Shown: piece after piece, positions 34,119 through 45,300 of the stretch
How the letters are laid out: each line of letters opens with the position of its first letter
How positions within the stretch are numbered: position 1 is the stretch's first letter
DNA from: Pogostemon cablin
Taxonomy: Eukaryota; Streptophyta; Magnoliopsida; Lamiales; Lamiaceae
Assembly (NCBI GenBank): GCA_023678885.1
Contig: CM042958.1
Span: forward strand, 17,788,852 to 17,852,851
Direction of reading: 5' to 3'
Length of the DNA stretch: 64,000 nt
Translations under genes and position numbers: made by a program
The notes under the pieces: model-generated
What the model was told of the DNA's origin: nothing
The model's input: only the letters and a program-made list of their open reading frames with translations
Database searches by the model: none

Positions 34119-35180
34119 ATGGGGTGCGCCTCTTCCAAGAGAATTGAGGCCACCGTCGACGTCTACCGTCCGGCGCCGGCAAGTTTCGCCCTGTTCGACG
34201 TCTACGCCATCGAGGAGCCGTGGGTGAAGGACGGCGTAGCCGAGGAGTCGCACGATGACAAGCCCTCACACGTGCCGGCCCCCCTTCTCGAGAAGCTCAA
34301 CGCCATTGATGATGCTCCTCGCTCCTGGGAAGAGGTCAGTAAAGCGTTGGAGGATCTGAAGCCAGCTCTCAACGCCGTTCCTGCGCTTCCGCCGCCGCCG
34401 GAGACCAATTCCAAACAATCTTACGCAGATGGCTCAGCCGCCAATCAGAACACGCCGCTGCATAAGAACATGTCTTTCCACACACTCGAGGAGCTGGAGG
34501 CGAAAATCTCTTCCAAGCCGAGTGAATCGAAGCCGGTGGACTCGTCGAAGAGGAGAGTCAACCCAGTGAAAACCGAGTCGGCGGGAAACGGGTTACCCGT
34601 GGAGGTACCCAAATCACTGAAGGAAAACATGTTCATCGTGAGGGACAGATTGGAGAGAGAGAAGGAGGGAAAATCGGCGGGTTTCGTGAGGCGCAACCCA
34701 CTGAGTGACTTCGAGGAGATCTGCCCACCGGGTGGGGACGACTCGGTGGTGTTCTACACCACCTCTCTGGGCGGCGTGCGGCGGACGTACGAGGACTGCA
34801 GCCGGGTGAAGCAGCTGCTGGAGATCCACCAAGTGGTGTTCGACGAGCGGGACGTGGCGCTGGACGGCCGGTTCCTGAGCGAGTTGCGCGAGTTGCTGGG
34901 GGAGGAGGCGGCGGTGCCGAGGGTGTTTGTGAAGGGGAGGTACATCGGTGGGGTGGAGGAGGTGGTGGGTTTGAACGAAACGGGTCGACTGAGTCGGATA
35001 CTGAATTGGGCACGGGTGGAGAGGGGGGTGGGTAGGCTGGGGTGTGGGGGGTGTGGGGGGGCGAGGTTTGTGCCGTGTTTGGAGTGTGGAGGAAGTTGTA
35101 AGATAATTGTTGGGGATAAGAAAGAGAGGTGTGGAGAGTGCAACGAGAATGGATTGGTTTATTGTCCAGCTTGTCTTTGA
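34119..35180 (+). CDS. Glutaredoxin-domain protein with N-myristoylation signal and C-terminal CxxC zinc motif
   Basis: A single exon encodes 353 residues. The start MGCASSKR gives Gly2 for N-myristoylation and Cys3 for palmitoylation, so the protein is probably membrane-attached. Residues about 20-200 are low-complexity and Pro/Ser-rich, probably disordered, with the short conserved block HTLEELEAK. The glutaredoxin-fold domain is about 209-305: SVVFYTTSLGGVRRTYEDC, then VPRVFVKGRYIGGVEEV with the cis-Pro and GG glutathione-binding features. The usual CPYC/CxxC active site is replaced by GVRRTYEDC, with a single Cys227, as in the plant At5g39865/At3g28850 group. Four CxxC pairs (309-312, 320-323, 338-341, 349-352) form a DnaJ-like zinc-binding tail. 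The coding region is much GC-richer than its surroundings. The ATG sits in ATCATGGGG after a CT-rich leader. No break is seen. The biochemical role of the group is not settled. Confidence 0.95.
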   Translation: MGCASSKRIEATVDVYRPAPASFALFDVYAIEEPWVKDGVAEESHDDKPSHVPAPLLEKLNAIDDAPRSWEEVSKALEDLKPALNAVPALPPPPETNSKQSYADGSAANQNTPLHKNMSFHTLEELEAKISSKPSESKPVDSSKRRVNPVKTESAGNGLPVEVPKSLKENMFIVRDRLEREKEGKSAGFVRRNPLSDFEEICPPGGDDSVVFYTTSLGGVRRTYEDCSRVKQLLEIHQVVFDERDVALDGRFLSELRELLGEEAAVPRVFVKGRYIGGVEEVVGLNETGRLSRILNWARVERGVGRLGCGGCGGARFVPCLECGGSCKIIVGDKKERCGECNENGLVYCPACL

Positions 35181-35670
35181 ATTTCATCTCATAATTCCTT
35201 TTTTTTTTTCTTTTTTCTTCCTTTATAATTTAATGTTTATAAAAGATTGGTAAAATATTTGTATATTTGTATTTTACCATGGATGCTTTCTTGATCTTGT
35301 GTTAAATAAGTTTACTTTTGCTTCATAATCCTAATTCTTTAGCATGTATTTTTGTTTTAAGCTCATTGAAGAAGGAAATGTTGAAGTAGTCGTAAATTTC
35401 GCATTATAGAGCTATATATATTTTCATATAATTTAAAATTCCCGTAACCTACTGCAATATTAGGGAGTGTAATCGTGCTCGCAAACACCTTTAATAATAT
35501 TTTCGTCAACTCACGAACATACAAATATATCGTTCATGAACAATAAATTAATTGGCAACTGCTGTACAACCTTCAATTGATACAATATTCTTCCTTCACA
35601 TTCAGCATGTATTTTTCTTTCTTTTTTTAATTGTTGCTGTATGTTACTATTTTTTTTTATTTTTTTATTT
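35181..35670. other. 3' flank of the glutaredoxin-like gene
   Basis: Contains T-rich sequence and TTTAATGTTTATAAAAG, which may hold the polyadenylation region. A segment TGTACAACCTTCAATTGATACA (35,560-35,583) has a partly inverted counterpart near 35,975-36,005 (ACCAATTCAATTGATACAACC). This suggests a small transposon of about 450 bp that contains the minisatellite below. Confidence 0.4.
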
Positions 35671-35671
35671 T

Positions 35672-35866
35672 AGGGATATAATTGTAATTTTACCCTTGTG
35701 GTTTAGGGTATAATTATCCCCTAGAGTTTAGGGTTTAGGGTATAATTGTAATTTTACCCTTGTGGTTTAGGGTATAATTATCCCCTAGAATTTAGGGTAT
35801 AATTGTAATTTTACCCTTATGGTTTAGAGTATAATTATCACCTAGGGTTTAGGGTTTAGGGTATAA
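35672..35866. repeat. Minisatellite with telomere-like TTTAGGG words
   Basis: About three tandem copies of a unit of roughly 64 bp, each with AGGGTATAATTGTAATTTTA, then ACCCTTGTGGTTTAGGGTAT, and ending in GAGTTTAGGGTTTAGGG. The TTTAGGG/GGGTTTAGGGT words match the plant telomere repeat but are interrupted by other sequence, so this is not a telomere. Related words (TTTAGGGTTTAGTGTTAATT) occur at 46,690-46,920. Confidence 0.8.
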
Positions 35867-36087
35867 TAATTATTAAAATAAAATAAATTTAAAAATAAAA
35901 TAAAAAAAACAACCTTTGTCCTGTGCTCATTCATACGTGAAGGAGCAGAAATTAATTAAGAAGGGTGGTGACCAAGGTTGTACCAATTCAATTGATACAA
36001 CCGGTTGCACCCTACTCTCTCTCAAATTAATATTTTATTCGTAAATACATAATATTATTCATAAATATTAAATAATCAAACAAGTCG

Positions 36088-36090
<3 letters not shown>

Positions 36091-36181
<91 letters not shown>
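36091..36181. repeat. (AT)n microsatellite
   Basis: About 45 AT units, adjoined on the right by an AT-rich segment beginning TGAAGTAGTTTCTTAAAAAA. Confidence 0.97.
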
Positions 36182-36182
<1 letters not shown>

Positions 36183-36289
36183 AAGTAGTTTCTTAAAAAA
36201 AGTTTTTAAAAACTACATGTATCATCACGTGATTAACTATGATTTATTTTACATGTTTTAATTTACTATTAATTAATTTCTATTTAGAG

Positions 36290-37390
36290 TATTGTTATTT
36301 GCATACCCCTTTTTATTAAATACAACTTTTTTATTAAATACACATCCATTTTTAATTTTTAAATCTTAACTTTATTATATACACACCCCTTAAAATCTCA
36401 AAATTATCCCTTTAATTTCAAGGTTATACACCACCGAAATCAACCACTCAATTTTATAAATCTAAATGTAAATTCCTCAAATAAAATCATGGAAATAAAT
36501 ATTCATTATTCTATGATCTAAAAAAATATAAACGTGGGTTGCTTGTAATAATTAAAGAATATTTTAGTTTATTTTAATATTCAGTATCCTTCTTCTATAT
36601 TTTTTTTATCGTTGTCTAAAAAAAATTCAGTTTTTCAGTTTAATTATATTAACTAATTACTAGATTAATTTTTTTAATTAATCTGACATAACGTTTTTTT
36701 AAAATTTACTATAATTTTTTTAATTGATAAGTACTCAAACATAGATTTAATTTAATTCATTATTTAATTAAATAGATTTTTTAAAATATTTTAAGAAAAA
36801 TTAATGAGATGAATATTTATTTTTTCAAGATAAAAATAATAAGTGGTCAAGAAAAGTGAAACCGAACAATTAAACTATTTATAAATAATTATAAGAAAAA
36901 TAAAAAACTTATAATATTTTAATAAAAATTGTACCTAATAAATAAAAAAGTTACAATTGATTCTTCTCTAAATATTTCGTAAAATAATATAATACTTTAA
37001 ATAAAAATTCATCACTAAGAAGAAAGTGATAATTTTTTCCATAAAATACATAATATATTTTAATAATTAATAAAATATGTCTATTTTAATTATAAGAAAA
37101 ATAAATTATTACAAGTTTGTCTCAATTACGTGTCGGGTTAATGACGAACGATTTCTTTTATTTTTTTAGGAATGTATATTAAACATATAAAATGTTTTTT
37201 AGATTTTTTAATAATATAATAATGGAGTGTTTATAAAATAGAAGGAGGTGTATATTTAAAATACTTCATAAATATATAAGGTGTGTTTTTAATAAATTAA
37301 GGGTAATTTGGACTTTTTTAAAATATTAATTTTATTATTATAATTATGGGATGTGTATTTAATAGGAGGAGGTGCATAGATTAGATTAGC
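36290..37390. mobile_element. Possible AT-rich terminal-inverted-repeat element
   Basis: The left side has TTTGCATACCCCTTTTTATT, followed by repeated ATTAAATACACATCC words. The right side has the inverted forms, reading ATGCACCTCCTCCTATTAAA and ATACACATCCC on the minus strand. The interior is more than 80% AT with no open frame. Ends and target duplication are not resolved, so the assignment is tentative. Confidence 0.4.
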
Positions 37391-37499
37391 CTTCTATTTA
37401 TTACATTTAAATAAGTTAATAAGGAAAGTTAAAAAGTTTCTTCATAATTTGAATTCTAATTAAAATATACTAATTTAAAAAATATATAAAAAATATTAT

Positions 37500-37885
37500 A
37501 GAGTGAGACTTGCGTGCGTCCGGGCGCACGGGAATACATTCCTTGCGCCTTTAGAATTTTAGTATTATGGATAAGGGTACATTGCTTTGGTTTAAGGGTA
37601 TATACTTTAATTAATAAAAGACACACCATTTTGTTCTAAAGGGTATACACTTTTCATTAATATTTTTTTCTTTAGAAAATAAAGGGTACACATTTTTATA
37701 CTAAAGGGTATACAATTTAACACAAAATTCTAAAGGCGCACGGAGTGTTGTTCATGCGCCCAGATACACACAATTATTTTCTTTAGAAAATAAAAGGTAC
37801 ACATTTGTATATTAAAGGATATACAATTTAACACAAAATTCTAAAAGCTCACGGAATGTGGTCCGTGCGCCCAGGTGCACAGGAG
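37500..37885. repeat. GTACAC-type dispersed repeat, internally repeated
   Basis: It starts near CGTGCGTCCGGGCGCACGGG and contains three rounds of the module GGGTACACATTTTTATACTA, AAGGGTATACAATTTAACAC, then AAAATTCTAAAGGCGCACGG. The module also appears at 7,925-8,280 and, in part, at 11,940-12,230. There is no protein. It is the most complete copy in the window. Confidence 0.65.
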
Positions 37886-38273
37886 TTTTTGTCAATATTA
37901 TATATTTAATTTATTTTCTTAATATATATATTTGTGAAGCAGTGTTCTAGAATAAATTTTTTAAAAAATGCATGTGTAATCATGTAGTAATTAACTATGA
38001 CTTATATTTTATATTTGCTAATTTATTATTAATTAATTTTTATGGTAAAAACTTATGTGTCCGGGAAATAAAATAATTATTATCATTATTAATTGAGGTT
38101 TTAGGTTTTGTTGAATATCAAATAATTTAAGTTAAAATTTTTTTTAATAAATTTTAAATAATTATATCACATGGTTAAGTTAATCAACTAATACATAAAG
38201 CAAAGAAATAATATATATATATTTATGAGAGAGAAAATAATATTATGAATTTTATATATATATCATAATTTTT

Positions 38274-38277
<4 letters not shown>

Positions 38278-38361
<84 letters not shown>
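38278..38361. repeat. (AT)n microsatellite
   Basis: About 42 AT units, shortly upstream of the tandem array. Confidence 0.97.
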
Positions 38362-38363
<2 letters not shown>

Positions 38364-38439
38364 TGGAGTATATGAACATTAATTTAGAAATAAAAAGTGA
38401 TTATTTTATTGAACAATACAAAAATTATATTTTTAATTG

Positions 38440-39412
38440 CTATACATATTAATACCAAATAATACAAATCAACTATAGTATTTTAGGTGGTGCAAAATTA
38501 TAAAAATATTATAATGTTTTATTAGGTAAAACAATTATAGAATAAAATTTTTAAAAAATGCATGTGTAATCTAATATATATAATACTATAATTGCTATAC
38601 ATATTAATACCAAATAATAAAAATCAACTATAGTATTTTAGGTGGTGCAAAATTATAAAAAAATATTATAGTGTTTTATTAGGTAAAACAATTATAGAAT
38701 AAATTTTTTAAAAAATGCATGTGTAATCTAATATATATATAATACAAATTAATAGTGTTTTATTAGGTAAAACAATTATAGAATAATTTTTTTAAAAAAT
38801 GCATGTGTAATCTAATATATATATAATACAAATTATAAATTTTTTAAAAAATGCATGTGTAATCTAATATATATAATACAAATTAATAGTGTTTTATTAG
38901 GTAAAACAATTATAGAATAAATTTTTTAAAAAATGCATGTGTAATCTAGGTGGTGCAAAATTATAAAAAATATTATAGTGTTTTATTAGGTAAAACAATT
39001 ATAGAATAAATTTTTTAAAAAATGCATGTGTAATCTAATATATATATATAATACAAATTAATAGTGTTTTATTAGGTAAAGCAATTATAGAATAAATTTT
39101 TTAAAAAATGCATGTGTAATCTAATATATATATAATACAAATTATAAAATTTTAATATATATATATAATACAAATTAATAGTGTTTTATTAGGTAAAACA
39201 ATTATAGAATAAATTTTTTAAAAAATGCATGCGTAATCTAATATATATATAATACAAATTATAAATTTTTTAAAAAATGCATGCGTAATCTAATATATAT
39301 ATAATACAAATTATATAATACAAATTAATAGTGTTTTATTAGGTAAAACAATTATAGAATAAATTTTTTAAAAAATGCATGTGTAATCTAATATATATAT
39401 AATACAAATTAA
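38440..39412. repeat. Irregular tandem array (about ten copies) with a TTTTTTAAAAAATGCATG core
   Basis: Each unit carries AATAGTGTTTTATTAGGTAA, AACAATTATAGAATAAA, the palindrome-like TTTTTTAAAAAATGCATGTG, then TAATCTAATATATATATAAT and ACAAATT. Units are shortened or rearranged, so spacing varies between about 50 and 110 bp. A single diverged relative of the core lies at 37,955-37,985, probably the source. The right end abuts a tRNA-Cys-like sequence. Confidence 0.85.
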
Positions 39413-39476
39413 GGGCCCAACCGGGTCGAACCGGTGACATCTGCAGTCAAATGCTCTGCCACTGAGCTATGAACAC
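39413..39476 (-). tRNA. tRNA-Cys (GCA) pseudogene
   Basis: The minus strand reads CATAGCTCAGTGGCAGAGC (D-arm region with the A box), TTTGACTGCAGAT (anticodon loop with GCA) and GTCACCGGTTCGACCC (T arm, B box), then GGTTGGGCCC. Compared with the usual plant tRNA-Cys, about six bases are missing after the anticodon loop, removing part of the anticodon stem and the variable loop. The 5' acceptor strand (GTGTTCA) no longer pairs well with TGGGCCC. It should not fold into a working tRNA. It could also be the head of a tRNA-derived SINE. Confidence 0.75.
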
Positions 39477-40418
39477 TTTTATTATTTTAATTTTCACAAT
39501 AATTAATTATTTTAATTGTCAATGTTATAGTAATAGTTTCTTGTTTTACCAAAATTTATTTTTAATCATTATATGTTATTTGTGACCATAATTTAATTTT
39601 TACCTCCTTTTGTACTTAAAGTTGGTCTAAACAACTAAATTTATTTTTTATATGTATAATAGTGAATGTGGATATAACAACGACGGAGCATTTTCCGTCA
39701 CTAAATGCGTCACAATCCATCTCTATACACCCAGAATTTATTAGTTTTTATATTTGGCACAATGATATATATAAAATTTTGTAAAAGACATAAAATCTGG
39801 GTTTATAGAATTGAACTTAACTTCAAATCTGGGTTTATAGAATTGAACTTAAACTTCTTAATCTGAGCTTCTTAATAAGCAAACACATTTTATTATGGTT
39901 CATTGAACATGCAAATGCCCTATATTTATACCGGTTAAAATGACACTTTACAACTTCTTAACAATTAATTCTAGGTTAGTAATTATATCTATGATTTAAT
40001 ATTTCTTCGAGAATTCGACATATCTTTTATATTCTACATTCATCCGAAAAAAATCTAAAATCTTCTTTTATTTGTGCTGTTATCTAAAATTTTCTTCCAT
40101 TTACATTTATATCCAGATTTTTCTTTCATAATTTATTTGTTTATAAAATTATCTAGTACAAACCAATTTTCATATTTCTAACATAAAATGGTAGGTAATT
40201 TTTATTTTTAACTTTTCTCTCTCTCTTATTATTATTTTTTTATTCATTGGAAAATCTACTAAAATAACATCGCATTATGTTCAATTTCTCTTCTAATGAC
40301 TTTCGACGTAGTGGGTTTTTGTAAAGGTTTTTTGTGACAAAACATAAAGATGAAATAATATCCATTAAGGTTTTTAATTGTGAAGGTTTTCATGCTGCAT
40401 TGCCTTCTTAGAATACAT
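39477..40418. other. AT-rich intergenic DNA
   Basis: No gene. A 31-bp unit containing AAATCTGGGTTTATAGAATT is duplicated at about 39,797-39,855. Confidence 0.45.
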
Positions 40419-40826
40419 CACTACAAAAAAAAGTATTTTTTAGCAACCAAATTTAGCAACGGAATTCAATCCGTTGGTAATTAGCAATGGATTAGCAACA
40501 AAAATAACATTTTTGTTTTAGCAACGGAATGCCAACGGATTTATTCTCTATTTTAGAAACGGAATTCAACCCGCTGCTAATTACCAACGGATTACCAAGG
40601 GAATCATTATATAAATTAGCAACGGAATTATTAGCAACGGATTACCAACGGAATTATTTACCAACGGAATTGATTTTTCGTTGCTAAAAATTTACCAACC
40701 ACCACTTTACCAACCGAATTTTACCAACGGATTCCGTTGCTAATCCGTTGGTAAGCCGATTTAACAATGAAATTAAGGCTTTTACCAACGGAATATTCCG
40801 TTGCTAAAAAAGAGTTTTTTTTAGTG
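40419..40826. mobile_element. CACTA (En/Spm)-type MITE
   Basis: It starts CACTACAAAAAAAAG and ends CTCTTTTTTTTAGTG when read as inverted ends (right end GAGTTTTTTTTAGTG). The 408-bp interior is a run of short repeats in both orientations: ACCAACGGAAT / AGCAACGGAATT and ATTCCGTTGCTAAT / TCCGTTGGTAA, so most of it can fold back. Flanking triplets are CAT and TCA, so the expected 3-bp duplication is not exact. No transposase is encoded. Confidence 0.8.
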
Positions 40827-41023
40827 TCATGTGCATTCCTCGTAGGGGCGTGTTTTATATTATGACTTAGTTGATTGCTAAATTTAATGGTTTACGTACT
40901 AGGACGACATATGGGTTTTATCGGAAAAAAAAAAACGTTGAAAAGATAATTATATAATAAATATTAAACATAAAATATGATATATGGTAAAATATACTCC
41001 ATCTCGGAGTACGCTTTCCGATA
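40827..41023. other. Short intergenic DNA
   Basis: AT-rich, with a partial Stowaway-like word (TACTCCATCTCGGAGTA) that is itself a small palindrome at about 40,995-41,011. Nothing else is seen. Confidence 0.4.
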
Positions 41024-41281
41024 CTCCCTCCGTCTCGGATAACACTTCTTGTTTATTATTTGACATTGTTGTTTGAGAAAAAGTTATTTTTTTACTAATT
41101 TTGTTTATTTTAGAGAGTATCGTATTGTTTTTAAGAAATAAAAAAAATATAAAGTAATGATATTCGAAATTAAAATTACTTTTGAAATTGTTAGATAAAA
41201 TAATGTTTCTTTTATAAAGTGTGAAGGGTTTTGTTAGAAAAACAATTAAGGAAAGTGTGAAGGTTGTATGGAATGGAGGGA
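41024..41281. mobile_element. Stowaway-like MITE
   Basis: It starts CTCCCTCCGTCTCGGATAAC after TA and ends near GTATGGAATGGAGGGA before TTA. The ends are inverted, although the right end has drifted. The internal word AATAATGTTTCTTTTATAAA is common to this subgroup (compare 57,291). A long minus-strand open frame across it is accidental. Confidence 0.65.
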
Positions 41282-41288
41282 TTATATA

Positions 41289-41480
41289 CACTCTCTTCAT
41301 CCCACCCAAAGAGTTCACTTTTTTTTTAAAACACATGAGACCCACACACACCCACTAATACAATTAAAATATGAGACTCACATTTCTTCTAATACAACTA
41401 CCCACTACACATTAAATAATAATACTCGTTAATGCACGTGCCAAAAAACAAAAACTATCCTTGCCGTGGGACGGATGAAG
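41289..41480. mobile_element. Stowaway-like MITE
   Basis: It starts CACTCTCTTCATCCCACCC and ends CCGTGGGACGGATGAAG, with TA on both sides. At 192 bp it lies only a few bases from the previous copy, an example of clustered insertion. Confidence 0.75.
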
Positions 41481-41491
41481 TATTTCCATAG

Positions 41492-41770
41492 AGAGACTCC
41501 CGTGTGAGACGGGTTATTTGTGAGACAGGTTGACCTATCACTAAGGTATGTTTATTTATAGATAAAGTATGTTTATTTATAGTTAAAGTATGTTAATAAT
41601 AAATCATATTATAATACGCTAATATCATACTTTAATGTATAATCAAGTATAGTTTATAAGACATACTTTAACAACTATTAAACATATTTTATCTATACAA
41701 TAAGTATACTTTAATGATGGGTCCACCCATCTCACATCAATCTCACAAATAACTGTCTCACAAGAGACTT
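41492..41770. mobile_element. Inverted-repeat MITE with GTGTGAGACGGG ends
   Basis: The left part AGACTCCCGTGTGAGACGGG and TTATTTGTGAGACAGG is mirrored by TCTCACAAATAACTGTCTCA and CAAGAGACT on the right. The middle has repeats of AAAGTATGTTTATTTATAG in both orientations. A relative lies in an intron of the transporter fragment at about 42,669-43,056. Both resemble the TATCAC family in their ends but have different interiors. Confidence 0.65.
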
Positions 41771-42360
41771 TGACATTTCGATATAAAAAAAAAATACTAA
41801 ACACCTAAATGATCTACATTATTACACAATTTTTCATGTATTCAAATTAAAGTTAAGAATTAAAAAAAAAAGTAAAAGTACCATTAATACCTACTACCTT
41901 TAAAATATTATTATATTTCTTAAGAAAGTATATACCATCTACATGTAAAAAGATAAACATATGGAGGGAGTATTGCATTAACTATAAGAATTCGAATAAA
42001 GTAATAGTTATATCCTAATAAATTAAGGGGGTAAATTAAACTTGAACCCTATTACATAATAAAGTCTTACTCAATATTTTAGCATTTGTATACAAAATAA
42101 ATATTTATCTTTACATAAATAGAAAATGATGTAAAATATAAATTATGTTGGTATCAACTATATATAAAAAAAAATACCCATACAAAATAAAAATCAGTCA
42201 AAATGAAGAAAAGATAAAAAGTGACACATTTTTTTTATAAAGAATAACAAAAACCTACCACACTTTCAAAAAAAAAAAAGTGATACTAATAATAATACCG
42301 GTGTCACAATAAGATAGTCTAATGCAAGTTATTGCTTAAGAAAAAAAAAAAAACAAAGGC
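41771..42360. other. 3' flank of the transporter fragment
   Basis: AT-rich, with A-runs and no gene. It lies downstream of the minus-strand transporter stop codon and may include its 3' untranslated region. Confidence 0.4.
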
Positions 42361-45300
42361 TTAGTACAAAGTGTTGTAGGTAAAACATGTTGCAGCAATT
42401 GAGATCACGCAAATGACTAGAGAAGGAATAAGTGTAATGTTCAACAGCTTATCCTCCCCCATATAACCTGCTAGGGTGATCGTTGCATCTGCGAACACCC
42501 GAGCAAGGGTTCCAGCTTCGGTCGACAGAAGGCCGCCGTTGAAGGTTCCTCGAGCAAGTCTGGACGACATCACTCTCGAGAGCAATGACAAATTCACCCC
42601 TGCAGATGAAAAATTAGAGCTCATAGGAGATCATCTTAGATACTAATTTTTCAAATATAAATTAATTAAAGAGTACTCTCCTGTAAGACGAATATTTGTG
42701 AGGCGGGTTGTGAGACGGATCAATACATTTTTAAAGTATTGTTGTAATATAAATAAAATATATTTATTGATAGTTAAAGTATGTTATAATAACTTGATTA
42801 AAGTATTGAAAGATTCACCTTTCTACTAGAATTAAAGCATTAAATGATTTACCTCTCTAAAAGATTAATCAAGTCACTCTAACATGTTTGTAGTGAATCA
42901 TACTGTAACGTCCTAATATAATACTTTAATTCATTATTTATCGTACTTTAAAAAAACATATTTTAACCATCAATAAGCATAATTTACTTATAACAATCAT
43001 ACTTTAAAAATGAGTCGATCTCATATAGTTTCCGTCTCACAGGAGATCTTTATCTAAAATGAGTGATTAGAAATAATAGAGTTAGATGTTACCTTCCAAT
43101 ACTTCGGTCGCCACGAAAGTGATTAGGCCAGCAGTGACATATTGGGGTATGGAATATGGAACAAGAGATTGAAAGCTTAAAAGTATTCCACAGAAGACTA
43201 CAATTTCAGATGCCAGTAATATTTGTCTGCAAATTAACACACAAATTAATTGATTGATGATCAGAAGAATTATTAAAAGCTAGCAATCAAATTAATATTT
43301 ATCTCTAAAGCTAGTAGAGAAGTGTATCATTTAAGTTGGTAGAAAATATGGCAGGGGCATGACTACGATAAATGATCACCTCATCCACAAGCTTAAGTTG
43401 GTAGAAGATATGATACTTTCAATGCACATGGCAAGTTTTGATCAAGTAATATATATTGACATACGAGTGATTTTCTTATAAATGAATAAGTATTACCTGT
43501 CCTCGAACATATTACTTATGTAGCTTCCAACGACATAGTTTACTGGAAGAACCGTAAGGCCGAGACAAGCTAGGAACACCGCGATGGAGCCCGTCTTCCA
43601 CCCAAAATAATGTGAAGTCACCACACTCGATTCTGATAGCAGTATTTCCATTGAAAACTTGAGCATAAAGTAGATCAATAATTGAACCTGCAAAAAATAA
43701 TAAAGAAGAATAGAACAAAAATGATGGTCTTTCTCTAAATTAAAGCATATATATACCAAATAACAAAATTCAAAAGTATTATTACCTTAACTGAAGGTGT
43801 GAGCAAGCGATAAGCTGATCCCAGTGAATTAGCTGCTGCTATCCCAGGTTTTTTCTCTGCAACCTCGTCATCGTATTCGTCCGCTTCTTGCTCTTCTTCT
43901 GTTGATTCAATCAATGGCTGTCTGAGTCCCTCCTCTACTTCATCATCTCCTGCTGTGAAAATCAAATGCAATATAATTAAGGTTTTCAAGTTACTCTTTA
44001 AAAGCTGAACCCTAAACCCTAAAGCTGTGATAATTATTTCAGGTTCTTTGCTTGTATTTACCTAACACCTCTAAATAAGAGGTTACATTCAAGAGCCATT
44101 GATTCTTAATTGGAACCCAATAACATTTTACTAGGATCCTCTATGCCGAGAAAATATCAAAATTCATTTTGATAAGTTCCAGTTTTAGTTTTTTTTTATT
44201 TGTAATTTTCAATTTTGATCTTTTTTGTTTTAATATTTTAGTTATGTTAGAATTTGTTCAATTTTAGTCCAAAAATTTGAAAAAAAGGACTAAAAAAAGA
44301 AAGACCAAATTGAAAATTAAAAAAAAAAAGACTAAAATTGGAAATCTAACCTTAATTACACTTAGATTTTAAGCTCTACTTTTAGATCTTCATGTTTTGT
44401 TACACTTATTGTTATATCTCCTGTTGTACGAGTTAGAATTGGTCCTTTTTGTTTTAATATTTTAGTCATTTATGTTAGAATTTGTTCAATTTTAATCCAA
44501 AAATTTGAATAAAAAAGGACGAAAAAAAGGAAAAGACCAAATTGAAAATTTAAAAAAAAAAACTAAAATTGGAAATCTAACCTTAATTACACTTAGATTT
44601 TAAGCTCTACTTTTAGATGTTGCATGTTTTGTTACACTTGTTACATCTCGTGTTATACGAGTTAGATGAGTAACACGTGTATGAGGAAGAAAATCACACT
44701 CCTAAGGTATAAGTTTTCCTTTTAAGGTATATGCTTTATTATATCGTGTCAATCATCCAACAATGCACAACAGGAGATGTAATATCAAAATGTAACACGG
44801 TAACTGAACTGCTACTTTTAAGTTAAGATTACTTCTCTTTATCATGTGTCACTCATGAAAGGAAGAATCTAGAAACTATACATGGCTAGAAGATAAAAGT
44901 TGAATACAAAGTCATCCATGATTTTGGATGTCTACATTTTGGTGTTACATCTCCTGTTACACGCGTTAGATGAATGACACGTATACGAAGAGAAAAATCT
45001 CAACCTTTCCCCTTAGGGTTGATTGTTAGGGTATAGATTAATTTATCATACGTGTCAATCATCCAACAATTTGTAACAAGATATGTAACACCAAAATGTA
45101 ACAGAAGATCTGAACCGGTCATCCAGAGCCAATGTTAGTTATCCCTCTTTGTGCTATTTAAATTAACTCATAAAAATAAAATGGATAAAGGGGAAAGGCT
45201 CTTTGAATTTATTAGAGTGACATTTTTTACGTATAAAAAACTCTAAAGAGTGAGAAAAAAAGAAACATTAATGAGCCATAAAAATTACATACCTGCTGGC

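Noticed and set aside
34633..35187. Long minus-strand open frames opposite the glutaredoxin-like gene
   Set aside because: Pro/Ser/Arg-rich readings caused by the GC-rich sense strand; the sense protein has clear domains.
35672..35866. True telomere or telomere insertion
   Set aside because: The TTTAGGG words are separated by unrelated sequence in a 64-bp unit, not continuous.
38440..39412. CRISPR-like array
   Set aside because: Units vary in length and have no conserved repeat with unique spacers, and this is a plant nuclear sequence.
39413..39476. Functional tRNA-Cys gene
   Set aside because: About six bases of the anticodon arm/variable loop are missing and the acceptor stem has mismatches.
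40950..41351. Minus-strand 133-codon open frame
   Set aside because: It lies across two Stowaway-like elements and has no protein-like pattern.
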